64,000 nt of DNA from Apostichopus japonicus. Taxonomy: Eukaryota; Echinodermata; Holothuroidea; Aspidochirotida; Stichopodidae. The notes under the pieces are model-generated. The model was not told the origin of the DNA, ran no database searches, and was given only the letters and a program-made list of their open reading frames with translations. Positions 25,405 through 37,561 of this stretch are shown here, in pieces (position 1 is the first letter of the stretch; each line of letters begins with the position of its first letter). A program made the position numbers and the translations under genes. The DNA is taken from positions 41,191,611-41,255,610 of the forward strand of contig NC_092576.1 in assembly GCF_037975245.1 (NCBI RefSeq), given 5' to 3'.

Positions 25405-25898
25405 TCAATATGATTCAATGGCAGAAATAAACTGACACGAAACAAAAATAAAGTATACAGGACAGTATTTATAACATGTATAAAGTATTCTGATGTTTTA
25501 TCCATGACTTCAGCTTTAGCTTTATCGTTTCGGTACTTACTCTGCCCTAGGGCAAGGGACCGCGCCGATTACGGCGAACGCTAAACCTCGTTTAAAGTTC
25601 TCGTTAATTGTGATTTTACGCCCAATTCCCATATCGTAATGAAGAATGAAATGTCTTCGTTATAAAAGGTCTGTGGGGAAGGGGTGAAGTCCTTAAAGTA
25701 TTTAGAATTTCTTGCTCCTCTGTATCGTCTTGTAAGGAACTTACTTCAAGTCAGAAAAATGACTTACTATTAAATTGTGAAAAAAGTGGATTTATTTTCA
25801 GCTTTGATCATATTTTTTGACTGCATGTGTAAGGATAAACAACCCCAAATAGAATTAACTTGGCTGCTACGGGTCCTATGAGCGTCTTGTTTACTTTA
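25405..25898. other. Insertion of about 490 bp relative to block P
   Basis: Block P runs directly from ATGTACATCATT into ATTCAGATAAT. Here about 490 bp intervene, with ATTCA on both sides (about 25,414 and 25,900). The segment holds a TATAAAAGG near 25,663 and a GC-richer patch near 25,550. It is probably a mobile-element insertion (perhaps another LTR), but the ends are not clear enough to name it. Confidence 0.4.
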
Positions 25899-26110
25899 TT
25901 CAGATAATACCAACTTGCTACCGCGCAATCAGCTGTCTGTCTATTCAAATGTATGTGAAGTTAATGCTTCCATTTAATTTATATTACGGACGGATTTTTG
26001 AACGTGGTAAATGAACTCCCCTTCCCTATCTTGTACGTGTTCTGATTGTCCAACGCGATAAAAATTATATCCTTTTGGCTAATTAAAACGGTTATCGTTA
26101 AGTTCAGGAG

Positions 26111-27021
26111 GTATCGCAGAGGGCTGCACTTCCTAGTCCAACAATTAATGGGACATCTTAGAATATATTTCACTAGAATATTAATGTGTTGATGAAGAAA
26201 TGTTTTCAACAACATTGTTCCCACATACCATGACCAGGGAATTTCCTTCATCTCACACTGATTCAGAGAAAAGATTCACAGAAAATATAAACTTCTCATC
26301 AAATAAACTTCATTGGGTTGCAAGTATTCGCTAATCTTATAGGTCTTGCTAAGCTAATGTCTTTTATGCGGTCAATATTGTGGTTTTTGAGAAAAATGGC
26401 ATAGGAGTAACAGAACGTCTTCATTCGAAGGCAATAAATCATAAATCTCCACCCCGCCCCTCCACAACACATAAGTGAAGAAATATGTATATCCACATAA
26501 ATTCCGTAAGTTCAACCTTATCCTATCGTGTCAGTCCGAAGGTATCTCTTGTGTTAAAAGAGATTCATATAAATCAGATAAAAGTTCTAGTGGTCTGATA
26601 TATTTTTTTTATTGATATTAGTTATAGTACATGTATACTCAGTGGTCGCGTAATAGCTTCATGAGGACGGTTAATTTTACTGCTGTTGTGCACATATAGT
26701 ATCACATATATTGGAATTATTTTATTTTCCTGTAGTGTTAGACATTTGGTTCCTAAGCATCGCTTGGTTACATTAATCCAATTGAGCATTAACTAATATA
26801 AAGATACTTAATACCACCCAAAAATCGTATCGACGCCGAAACAAAAGTTCTCGTTATTTCCAAATTATAAAGTGTACATTAGTGTCCGTTTTCCAAACTG
26901 TATATCAAGCATTATTTGTGTCATATGGGGACGAGCTTTGTAAATGAAACGAATAAAATAGAACACTTGCATCAAGATTTCTGACGGATCATTTATATGG
27001 TAACCATATGTATCCGTTCAC
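26111..27021. other. Upstream region of the NLR gene, no exon recognised
   Basis: No effector-domain exon (death, CARD or similar) can be recognised between block Q and the first NLR exon. A splice acceptor-like TTCACAG ends at 27,021, so an upstream 5' UTR or coding exon may exist, but I cannot locate it. Confidence 0.35.
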
Positions 27022-27046
27022 AGATCGGTGATGACAGTTCGTGAGA

Positions 27047-27233
27047 ATGGAAAACCTTAGGTCAAAGCTTGAAACATTAGATGTGGGTTCATCTGATGAA
27101 CACGCCAGTGGATATGAAGAACCGTCACTATCATCATCTGCTCAAGCTGCTCAAGCTTTTGTGACGTCATCGCAGTCAACTGAAAGGCCCAAGTTTGTTG
27201 TTAGGACTGAAAATGTGAAGTCAACAGTTACAG
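27047..27233 (+). CDS. NLR-type gene, first recognised coding exon
   Basis: An ATG at 27,047 opens MENLRSKLETLDVGSSDEHA, a Ser/Glu-rich, probably disordered segment of 62 codons that ends at a GTGAAC donor after 27,233 with one base carried over. That base (G) joins AC at 27,959 to make Asp and keeps the NACHT frame open, which supports the splice. The exon itself begins after an acceptor-like CACAG at 27,021. No death-fold domain is visible, so any effector domain would lie in an upstream exon. A truncated copy lies at 21,266. Confidence 0.65.
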
Positions 27234-27958
27234 GTGAACAAGGTTTTTTCCATGTGTTGTTTGACTCTAATGTCCATGTTCTGTCAATGGATTTATCTCT
27301 GTTACTTTTACATTCTGATTTTTGCGCACAAGTATGTTAGAATTATTTTGATTTCTTTGTTGGAAATTATTGTTATGCGATCGAATTTTGTTATTCAGCC
27401 TTGTTTCTTAAATACTTCCACATCATAGGAACTTTCATTCATATATCAACGACAATATATTGGATAACCTTCGATAAGGCCTCCTCAAAAGAATGAAAAA
27501 GAAACTAAATCAGAATTGAAATACAATATAAAAGGGGACATTCAATGTTATTCTACTGAATGATAAGATTAATATCTCGTTTTCACTGAACCATTAGTTT
27601 AGTATATATTCAACAAGTAGAATACCTCCAAATATTCCGAAGTTTGCATTGATCGTAAACCTCTCACTGATCGTAAACCTTTAGGTTTCCTACACAGTCA
27701 TTATTCAATTACAGGAAGATTTGTATTTTGTCACTTGAAACCCTCTGGTAAGCACAGCAGTTTTACCTATGGTTGCACTTCTAAAGAGAGAGTTACGTTT
27801 TCCACCTTCTCGATAGACTCGCCTAAGGATTTGGATGAAGCTCCAGAACTTTAACACACGTCTTATTTGGATATTTATTTCTGCGAGCATGTACATACAT
27901 GACATCATTAAATGTAACTTTCATCCGTTAATTCGATTTTTTTTTTATTTCTTCACAG

Positions 27959-29475
27959 ACAAAAAGTCTCTTTTAATAGATGCCTTGAAAAGGCGATATA
28001 AAATACAATACGAAGCTATCCAACCAATACCGTACATTAAGGAGAGACTATATTGTGTAGATAAGGTATTTGTAGAAGGAGGTACAGAGTTCTATTCTGT
28101 TAGAGGAACAGCAGATAAAGGTGAATGGGTACGTGTGAATTCTTACAGAGATATCTTCACAGACTCCCGAATTAAATCCAAGCGTCGTATCATAGAAGCA
28201 GAGCCCGGCTATGGCAAGTCAACTGTAACCCTACAGCTTGCATATGATTGGTGCAACGGTGTAGAAAATTCACCTCTGAAAGACGTAGAAATTCTGATTC
28301 TTCTCCGGTTAAGGCAGCTTGGAAATGTCAAATCTATCTACAAAGCAGTCAAACTATTCTTGGTACCAGACGAACCGCGAATCAAATCCAGTGATATTAA
28401 AAATATCATTAAAAGCTGTTCTTCTGTTGAGTTACTCCTGGACGGATATGACGAGTATCCCGATAAGGACAAACGTACAGGAAGTGACGTAGACCGAATT
28501 ATTAAGAAAGATCTGTTTGAGGATTTTGAAGTATCCTTAACAACCAGATATCTTCCAAAGGACTATGGCAGATATAATACTAAGCGAGTGAGATTAGTTG
28601 GATTTGACGAGAAAGCACGTGATCAGTACATTCGTAAGGCTATTGCTGGAGATAACGAAGAGGTTGTTGAGAACATTAAGCGCGCTTTGAAAGCTAACCC
28701 AATACTTGACGACTTATGTCAGGTTCCTATCTTCTTTGTTATGTTTGCCCACATGACTCACGAAAAGGAATATTTTCAAACATTCAAGTCGGTTACAGAA
28801 TTCTTCCGCTACATGATCCAGTGTTTCCATGATCACATGAGAAAGAAATCCCTTGATCAGAATACAAAGAAGCACATGAGTGAGTATGAAATTGAGCATA
28901 CTGAACTGAGTAATGTAGCGTTTGAGGGACTCAGTAACAAAAACCAACAACTATCATGGGGTAAGGAGAAACTCGGTGAACGACTTGGTCAAGGGTTTTA
29001 TGATCACTATATTTCAGTTGGTATCTTGGTAGAGGAAGAAGTAGCTGACGACACAAATTAAATGACTTCAGATGAACACATACGAACAAAGACCGAAGCA
29101 AGGTTCTATCACAAGCTGTTCTGTGAATATTTTGCATCTTTTGCATTGGTAATTAAAGTAACTGCTGCTAGAAATGCAACCGAAGTGAAGAAAATTCTTG
29201 ATAAAATAGATCCATTTGATCTTCAATACCTGTATCGATTCAGCTGTGGGATTGACGCTAACGTTGGGAGCAAGATAATAGAATACTTGAAAGGAAGAAA
29301 AGACGGAGATAAGTTTGCAATACTCTGCATCCTGGAACAAGCTGGAGAGATAGATGATGACATTAAGAAAAGTGTCAGAGAGATCTGCTCGAAGGTGCTA
29401 TTGTTCTCCAATAGCGCCAGCAAGCTGCTTCAACGATCATCTATTCAGCTCTTAGATATTGCATCTAAATATGAT
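27959..29475 (+). CDS. NACHT exon of an NLR-type receptor, with in-frame stop
   Basis: A 1.5-kb exon between a strong acceptor (TTTTTTATTTCTTCACAG) and a GTAAGT donor. It encodes an N-terminal helical segment, then a NACHT NTPase: P-loop AEPGYGKSTVTLQLAYDW (about 28,198-28,250), Walker B LLLDGYDEYP (about 28,432-28,461), and a sensor-like SLTTRYLP. The winged-helix/HD2 part follows, with ARFYHKLFCEYFASFAL. The family acts as cytosolic innate-immune sensors that oligomerise on ATP binding. A TAA at 29,059-29,061 interrupts the exon after VADDTN, yet the same frame continues with clear family sequence for 138 more codons. So this copy is a pseudogene, a null allele, or carries a sequencing error. 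The exon's last 40 codons are repeated as a separate exon at 34,749. Confidence 0.88.
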
Positions 29476-31184
29476 GTAAGTAAGACTTTCTTCATTTATA
29501 TTTACATTAGCTAATTTATAACTGCTTCCTTCTAAGTAATAGCTATACCAATGGGTGTGTCTAGTTTGTTTTATAGCTCAAATTAAAACGAATGGAAGAT
29601 GTTCAACAGTTCAGCAGGTTTTTTTGTTATTCTACTTTTCTAGTTAATCAGTAGCTAGTGTTAAAACTGTGCAGATATAGTATCGAACCCATCCACAATC
29701 CCATTCATTATTTTTGTCTGTTGTATATGAACATATGCTCTAATGGATATCGTGTAGTTAGTAAGCAAATATGAAAACTGGCAGCAACTTATTTTACTAG
29801 ATGGTGAATAAAACAATTTGACTCTTACTCTTATACAGAAGTCTCTAGTATTGAGATGTGTATCTGTTTTAGTCATAACACGAGAGTTTCTTCATTGGAT
29901 TTCGCATTAGCTATTGGATGTGAAACCATCACTTATTTCTTAAAAATGGGAGCCCAACTTAAGATCATTATTGAGAAACAAATTTGACCATCATCATTTG
30001 CAGTTCTCTCTGAAATTGAAATAAACAAATTAGTAAAATAGAAGACTTAACGATTATATCTTGGACAAATTACCTTTTCAATGCAACAGCGAAGCAGTAG
30101 CGTAACAGAGGAATCTTTGCAAAAGTTTTTCCCCGTATAAAATGTCACTTCCCGTCATAAATGCATGGAGACAATAAAATGAAAATCGCTTTAGCTCGAC
30201 GTATCTCTGTTTACATATAACATAGGCTATGGTATGAATAAACTTCCCTGCCCTCGGGTTGCTTTGACGTCAACGGCTCAAAATACACCTAACTTCACCA
30301 CCTTTAAATTTTTCTGTATTTGTTCATGTAAATAATATTGATTGATGCCATCCTTCCATTTCACCCTCTCCTGCCACTCCACCTCGGCCTCGACACACGC
30401 AAGCAAACTGTCAAATATTACCTATTATGTCTTTAATTACAATAGCGGTTTGAGTACTTGGGTGTAGATAAATGGGACAAGGTGTATAGAACGTTAGTGT
30501 TAATAACCTTGCCTTTTAGGGGTACTTTTATATACCTGATTTATAGTATAAATATGCCTCAAAATGCACCTTGACCCTTTCTACATTAATCATTCGTTTT
30601 CAGTTTTCAATTTGCCCCAATACGATTTTCGTAATCATATGCAACGATGCTGAACTATTTTCACCATAACAAAACCTCCAAAGGGGTTTCCTATTTCGCA
30701 TCCCTTTCAAATATACATCATTTTACACTACCCTGACTACATTATGTCACGCTGCATTAACTACATTATTTCACACTGCATTAACTACATATTCCGGTTA
30801 ACAATTATTATCAAGCTCTTAACTCTGGGTCTTGAAGAGTCCATCACCTTTCCTAAAATGAAAGTACCTAAGCGTATGTATGCACAGCCCTGCACAGAGG
30901 AAACAGTAAAAGAACGTGTTGTTTTTTAACTGTGAAAATTGTTCTATTCAGTCAATATCTTAGATGTTGGTAGTTGCTCAAAAATAGATATTCAATAAAT
31001 ATACGTATGGTTTAATCTAAATTAAACTGAATTTATCAATCAATTCTAAGTTCAATGTTAGTTTCTCTTTATCAATTAATTTCTATTCTTCAATTAACAT
31101 TAACAATAGCATCATAGTTATTTGATGCATACATCTTATTAATTGCTTGTATAATTGATTTATGTTTGTTTTGTTCTCCCGCAG
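29476..31184. other. Intron of the NLR-type gene
   Basis: Bounded by GTAAGT at 29,476 and TTCTCCCGCAG at 31,184. The flanking exons join in phase 0. No nested gene is seen. Confidence 0.6.
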
Positions 31185-31390
31185 ATCCCGGTTCTTGATC
31201 TTAATCTGTTTAAATCTTTCAGCAAAGCTGATAAAGATAGCATTGTCCTCCGTTCTGGTCTTTCTTTGGGCAATCTTTCGACGGTAGTCACAATAAGAGT
31301 AACCACAAAGGAAGGAAGAGAACTGACGGAGGAAGATGTTGTAGGTTTATTACTTTATGCAGAACAATCAAAGGATTTACGTGAACTCTG
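31185..31390 (+). CDS. NLR repeat-module exon A1 (206 nt)
   Basis: Encodes IPVLDLNLFKSFSKADKDSI, then VLRSGLSLGNLSTVVTIRV and a helical end with VVGLLLYAEQSKDLREL. This alternation looks like a leucine-rich-repeat-type C-terminal segment of the receptor. The acceptor GCAG at 31,184 and donor GTAGGT at 31,391 leave phase 2. The length of 206 nt is identical to exon A2 at 36,668, with which it shares the LFKSFS, VLRSGL and L-x-x-LS blocks. Confidence 0.75.
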
Positions 31391-31676
31391 GTAGGTATTA
31401 CTAACAGTATAAAATACATTAAATGTCTACATTATTGTTATGAAAGATCTTTGACCGGGTACACGGATTGCACAATCGGCATAGCGATGCTATATTAAAA
31501 CAGGCAGGATTATGAAAGCTATTTCGTCCCCACTCGGCTCCATTCACATTCATTAAAAACACTTAACATTCCGTCGGAATACAGGTCTAACTTTGCTGTG
31601 CGAAAATGACTGACTTCATGAAAATTAATTTCTATGAAAGAAAACTGAACTAGAACTTTCTCCTCTTTCTTTTCAG

Positions 31677-31753
31677 GTTTCTCAACTGTTCACTACCAGA
31701 ATCAATCCATCCAAATTCTATTCCGATCAGACTAAAGACATCGAATCTTAAGG
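31677..31753 (+). CDS. NLR repeat-module exon B1 (77 nt)
   Basis: After a strong acceptor (CTCTTTCTTTTCAG) the first base completes Trp with exon A1. It then encodes FLNCSLPESIHPNSIPIRLK and a short tail up to a GTAATT donor, leaving phase 1. It is the same length as exon B2 (77 nt) and shares the C-x-LP-x-SI-P-x-SI pattern. Confidence 0.65.
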
Positions 31754-34748
31754 GTAATTACAAAACAATCGATATATTTAATATTTTCCTAGGTGTGGAT
31801 GTAACACAGAAATATTTCCGTGTCCTTCTGTCTCTACCAAATAACCAGTCAATAAATATTACAGAGAAACAACTGTCATGTTATTGTGTGCGTTTTATGC
31901 TCTGTAAGTTATCTGTACAAGTAATATCATGAACTTCATCTACCAGCTACCAATAATACTATAACATTATTGTAAGACAGTCATGGTATATGTATTGGCT
32001 GCATACTTTTGGTGTCATTTACTGTCTTATCGATACCAGGAGCTATAATTAATCAATCATTAAAGCACAAATTTTATAGATCATGCTTTCCTATATATTA
32101 TGATAAGGTTCATTTTATACCCAACGCACAACAAAACATGACCTATCTGTTCTAACAAAATCACTAGAAAGAGGAGAATGTTAACACAGTGTATGGTTGA
32201 GTTCTGAACGAGTGAATAACACCAAAAGCGTGCGATTTGTTTTGTAAGGCAAAAGAAAAGCAACATTTGGTCGTAGCCGTATTTACGGGAAAGCCGGCCA
32301 CAATATTACATATTGTCCTTATATAAACATCCCTAATTTTCACTAAAAAGGCTATAATGATCTATAATAAAACAAAGTGACATAATGGGAATAAACAACT
32401 GGGAAAAGCTGTAATGTTATGGTAGATGTCAGTACTGCAGTAAACAATCATAATTACTGCAACATGTTACTCCTGCTCTAAGTGTATAAACTCAAAATCA
32501 ATGAAATTCAGCAATTGAAACATGGTTAGAGGCAAAATTAAAAGAAATGCACACACAATCCTTTTCTCGGTTTCCCCATGAAACCATAGAACGATTACAT
32601 CTACGAAATATTTAGTCTAATTTTTTTCTAGTTGCATAAGTACCTTTAAACGAATGTAAAAAGATGCAGCCTGTTCCATTACAATGCTTTACTTACAACA
32701 CCCTGCATTCATAGGGTACAGGAATGAATAAGAACATAGAGGCACACATTCATGATTGTTATGTTTACAGACTCAGTGAGGAATAATTTGTGCGAATCAT
32801 TATTAAACAAAGCTACATGTGAATACATTACACAGGAATTAATTACTGGGGCATGTGAAGAGCATTTCAAAATGGTAAAGGTCGTCGTAACGTTCAACCT
32901 ATTAGTTAGTTTAATTACTCTGACAATATTACAATCCTAATTTGCAAGTTATAAAGATTCACACAATCACATTCAACAGATATTCTTGCCACCGGGCCAC
33001 CAAGCAATCAACACTTGTTTATTACTTTCCAAATGTTTTGGTACAGACCATTCTCCCCTTGAAATACAAACACAGTGATGCAATCACCATACGGTCAGTC
33101 GTTTATATTTCGGTAATGAAGTGGTGTCAATAGAAGAGAGTAATTTGTTAAGCCTTGAAGTCTGTAATTATTTGAAACATCATTTTATCGTGTCCTATAA
33201 AGATTGAACAGTATCAATGAAATCGAATACAGTCAACTCCTAACGTTAGACTAATGGGCGCGTGAACATTTCCCCCCGTATGCACTACAGAGTATACAGG
33301 TATACTACCTTACATGTATGCCTACCGTAGGAGTATTCGTTTTGTATGGCCAATATGTTGCCTTAAACATCAAAATTCATTCACACTAGCCGAGGCATAG
33401 TGCAATATCCGTTAACGAGACCTAACCAAGTCAATGTAACTCCGTGCAGGGCAGACAATACTTATTCAAGGCGACTACTTTAGATTTGCTAGTCACATTT
33501 GTCTCTAAGATGGTATTTTCAAAGTCACATATGAAACTGTTTACCGTTGCAACATTTCTGGCGACTTATGAAGCAATTTGTGAAGTCAATTGTTTCCGAC
33601 CATACAGTGCCCATACTTTTGCCCGTAGGGACTTGTCGTGCAAGTAAAAGGGTTGGGCCAGTTCAATTGGCATGACATCATCTCCCCCCCCCCCCCTTGA
33701 TTATCTTGCATATTATTCTTTAATATTAATGACGGTCATTAGCATGATCACGTTAGGTTCCTTTAGGCTCTAGTGGTATGTAACTATAACAACAACAACT
33801 ACTACTGTATCAACAGTCATGTTGTGATAATATCTTGTCACAGAATGATGTTATATGCCAATATGTTCAAACGTAATGACACAAGAGTTAAATGTGGTCA
33901 AATAGTAACCTTTCCGTATAATATCTGGAGAATTCTCATCTCCCTAGTTGGTCCGTTAATTGTTGTTTAGTTAAGCAAAGATTTACCAAAGTTTGTAACA
34001 AATAAAATAACAAAGATGATTAAAGTCGTTTAAACCTCTCTTTTGTGTGATGCATTGTTGTCATAGTTACCGCATTTTATGACCATTTTGATTGAAGCTA
34101 GAGTGGTAAACAATATACTGCACTTTAATGGCAAGTTCATTAAAAATCTTTGACCTCAGCGTCACTCCAGGTTTTTTTTGTTTAGTATACATAAAGATAT
34201 AAATAATTATTAAATATTCTCCAACATGTATGGATCTATCTCTCCTAAACAGTCTTTTGGCAAAATTCTTGCAGTTGTTTGGATCTCCATTCTGGGCAGT
34301 GGATTAAGGTAAGTGTACATAGGTATGAAACACAGTGAAATCACGATAAAATACCTAATGATGATGGTGATGTCTTACATGGGTTTCGTACTAGTTTTAC
34401 ATATTATGTTGCAAACTCGACTGTTAGATTACTACATCTTGTCCGGTGCACTCTATAGCATTCCTTTTATGTAAAATAAGCTACAATCAAACTCTGAAGT
34501 CATAGAAGTGAAAATAGTATAAACAGTCAAATAATTCGTGATTCTTCATTGAAGATAGTAACCATTAATATCCATGTGCTAATCATTATCAGTTTTCAAT
34601 GAAGAAATAAAATGAAACAAATCCCAATGTATTATATTTTTTATTAACTTCATACAATAATTGTTTAACAGGAAGGTCAAGGTTCATTGTGCGGGTACAT
34701 GTACAATTTCTAACTTATTAATTGCCTGTGTATCATTTTAATTCTTAG
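31754..34748. other. Intron region of the NLR-type gene, one exon probably missing or unseen
   Basis: Exon B1 leaves phase 1, but the next clear exon at 34,749 enters in phase 0. A linking exon is therefore expected, like the 68-nt one at 39,635 that follows B2. A possible mini-exon (about 34,275-34,308, between TTCTTGCAG and GTAAGTG) leaves the wrong phase. Otherwise nothing is seen beyond a poly-C run near 33,684 and short non-credible frames. Confidence 0.4.
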
Positions 34749-34868
34749 ACTGATGACGTCAATACTATCACTAAGATGTGTTCAAAGTTCGTGTCCATTA
34801 ATAACAGTCAGAATGTGTCACAACAGAGGTCAACCATAGAGCTCCTGGAGAAGGCATCAAGTGGTGAC
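34749..34868 (+). CDS. NLR exon C2, duplicate of the end of the NACHT exon
   Basis: A 120-nt exon, phase 0 at both ends, between TTCTTAG and GTAAGT. It encodes a helical segment containing MCSKFVSINNSQ and RSTIELLEKASSGD, aligning with the last part of the NACHT exon (ICSKVLLFSNSA and RSSIQLLDIASKYD). It begins the second repeat module and splices in phase into exon A2. Confidence 0.65.
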
Positions 34869-36667
34869 GTAAGTCAGTGTACGATATCATTATATATACT
34901 TGTACGAACAGTTAAATGTAAATACGTCAGATTAACCATAGAGCACCGTCTAAATGTACATACCTATGGTATTAGGAAATATATTTTTTAAAAAACGTCC
35001 AATTCTGCAAATAATTTGCTGGACATCGAACTGATACATTTATATGAACGTTTAGATGTAATTCTATTGAAGAAGGAAATTTTAACTTTACCAGAGTTTT
35101 TCTAATATTTCTTTGTCGCAAAGATTCATTTGCGTTTATCATGCATTTCGTTGGAAACGCCGACTGACTACATAAATATTGTAATATTTATAAGTGTAAA
35201 TTCAGAAAATGTTGGTTCCCTGATTCCCGGTTTTTTAAATTATTTTTATATTGCAAACTGTATACAATAATTCGATGACTAATACTGACAGTTTCATAAT
35301 TGCAATACATGAGCAACTGTTAACTTCAATATTCAATTTCATGAATATGTATATCTCAAGGATTGCTCGATTTTTCCCCGCTATTTTTGTATAACAGTGA
35401 TATGTTAACAGTGCCAAGCGAGCCGTGGTACCTAGTCTTCATCTTATCTCCTCTCAACCAGTAGGCCTATTGCAAGCGTAGCAACACATTCAGGCACTTC
35501 CCTTTGCCTAACAGGCCGAACAACAGTCTCTTATCAACACTGACCCAGATCATAGTTGTTAAGCTTAATTTACCTCTTAATTTACCAATTATCATGATGC
35601 ATGTTGTCTTTTTTCGTTAGTTGAATGTATTCTTATGGTATTTTGATTTCGAACTCGAAAGTCTTTTTCAGGTAAAACGTTTTCAAACACCGACCTATAA
35701 TTTTACGAAATATCGTTTTGTTAACTTATTTAAAGAAGCCTACTTAGCCCATGGAAAATCGTAATCACTGCTAAAGTAGTCCGACTATGAGCCCCCCCCC
35801 CCCCTCCGTTGTTTCTTAAAACATGAAACGTCACTTAGCACCAGTCACATGAATAATTATTAAACTTCGTAATATAAAGAGAAGAGTATAAAGTGAGTTT
35901 TTTTTTCATTTTTGCAGGTATGACAGGTACTGCATCGTGTAATATTTATTTAGTACTGCATATGCTGAGCTTATTTAATACGATCTTATAACCATCAATA
36001 AACTTAAATCATTCCTGGTGAGGAACTCCTGATGGTGACATAAATGATCGATGCAGTGTTTTGACATCTAGGATTGTAGCTATGACGTCATTGGAGTAGG
36101 ACGAACCATAGATATTAACTTTAGATGGTTGGCTAGTTAATATGATATACTGTACTCAATGTGTAGTATATGTCCTATTGGTTATATTGATAGATAGCAG
36201 TGTATTTTAAGAGCCGGATACAATGTAATTATGCTGCTTAAGATATACGGCTATTATATTCACTTGTTACTCCACATAGTAAGTAAGGGCAATTAAAAAT
36301 TTTATTTCATTTTGAACTTATTACTGAATCTCTATAGGTTTATGATACCCATTTGTATGAATGTTATAGGTAAGTTGTTACTTGCGTTGTGCTAAATTTG
36401 TAATTTAATAATATTGAAAACTTAAGACAATTCAATTGTTTATACTTTTTACTCACTCAAATGATCACCTTTCAACTCCATGTTGTTGAACTGTTAACTT
36501 ACACAATATCGTAATCTTTTATACTGGTTACTTCATCAGATCCCTATTTCTGAGTTTTTAATTAGCTATACCTTCAGTTCACATTTACCGTTTGACTCGC
36601 TATATTCGTTCTATTTAATTAAAGAAATAATTAATATCGGCATCTTTAATGTATTTCATTCCATCAG
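34869..36667. other. Intron of the NLR-type gene
   Basis: Bounded by GTAAGT and TTCCATCAG. It contains a 14-base poly-C run near 35,792. No further exon is seen. Confidence 0.5.
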
Positions 36668-36873
36668 ATTCCTATCCCTGTCTTAACACTATTCAAGTCC
36701 TTTAGTCACGTGGATGAATGTGACGTCGTCCTCAGATCAGGTCTACGACTACCAGGACTTTCATCAGTATGTAAAGTGTGCATATACACAGAGGACGGCA
36801 GAGAAATGACACAAGAAGAGATTTTTGAAATATTGATGTATGTACAGCAGTCACACCGAATAAAAAGTCTGAA
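36668..36873 (+). CDS. NLR repeat-module exon A2 (206 nt)
   Basis: Encodes IPIPVLTLFKSFSHVDECDV, then VLRSGLRLPGLSSV, an acidic GREMTQEEIFEIL stretch and the end VQQSHRIKSL. It aligns along its full length with exon A1 and has the same length and splice phases. The donor is GTAAGT at 36,874. Confidence 0.75.
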
Positions 36874-37484
36874 GTAAGTATAAGGAAAAATATGAAGATA
36901 GTTCACGTTTACAACTGATTGACGTTCTCGGTAAATTGGAATTACCAAGCTAACTCAATGTTTTAATAATGTGTTGCATTCATCTGAGCGGTAAATTGGC
37001 TATCGATAAATCTACGTAATACTGTACAATGTATATGTGATTCTACCTAAAAAAAACCACTTAGAAATGCAATGGGGTTCGGCTTCCGACTTTGAGCACT
37101 TTCTTATTTTTTTAACGTTAAAAGATCGTAATACTATATGTGTGTACAGTTTATTATGAGTCTTTGGCGGAAATAGCTTGCCAAATACTTGTGCAATTGT
37201 GTGTGTGTGAGGCTGCGGGTTGCAGATAATGATGTTGCTTAAACGAAGGTACGTTCATATTCAAACTATGAATATTACCATTGTCTGAGTTAACTTAAGT
37301 TGAATATCTTGAATTAAGTCTCTTTAAATACGATGTATACAGTACTCCGTATTCCATGTGAATTTATTTATCGCCTTAAGTTCTTTCTCGTGTTTAGGGA
37401 TACATTTAGAACACATTTATTTTAATTTGCTTCAATTTATCCATTCCCATCTTTGATCTTGCTGTCTTTCTCATTATTCTGTAG

Positions 37485-37561
37485 TTTATTCTACTGTCTT
37501 CTACCTGCATCAATTCCAGCCGGATCAATTCGTTCGGATTGGCTATCAAAGAATGTCAAAG
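37485..37561 (+). CDS. NLR repeat-module exon B2 (77 nt)
   Basis: After TTATTCTGTAG, its first base completes Asn with exon A2. It then encodes LFYCLLPASIPAGSIRSDWL and a short tail up to a GTATCA donor, phase 1. It parallels exon B1 in length, phase and pattern. Confidence 0.65.

Larger units (their letters stand above)
21575..26110. repeat. Duplicated block Q (tandem partner of block P)
   Basis: Collinear with 15,690-19,915. Relative to P it carries a local repeat of about 130 bp (22,222-22,340 echoed at 22,350-22,470), an extra 230 bp at about 23,307-23,536, the solo LTR at 24,646-25,321 and an extra stretch of about 490 bp at 25,405-25,898. It lacks the SINE. No coding exon is recognised. 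Confidence 0.85.

Noticed and set aside
34275-34308. Mini-exon between TTCTTGCAG and GTAAGTG
   Set aside because: Its exit phase leads to a stop in the next exon, so it does not fit the gene model; mentioned only as a candidate.
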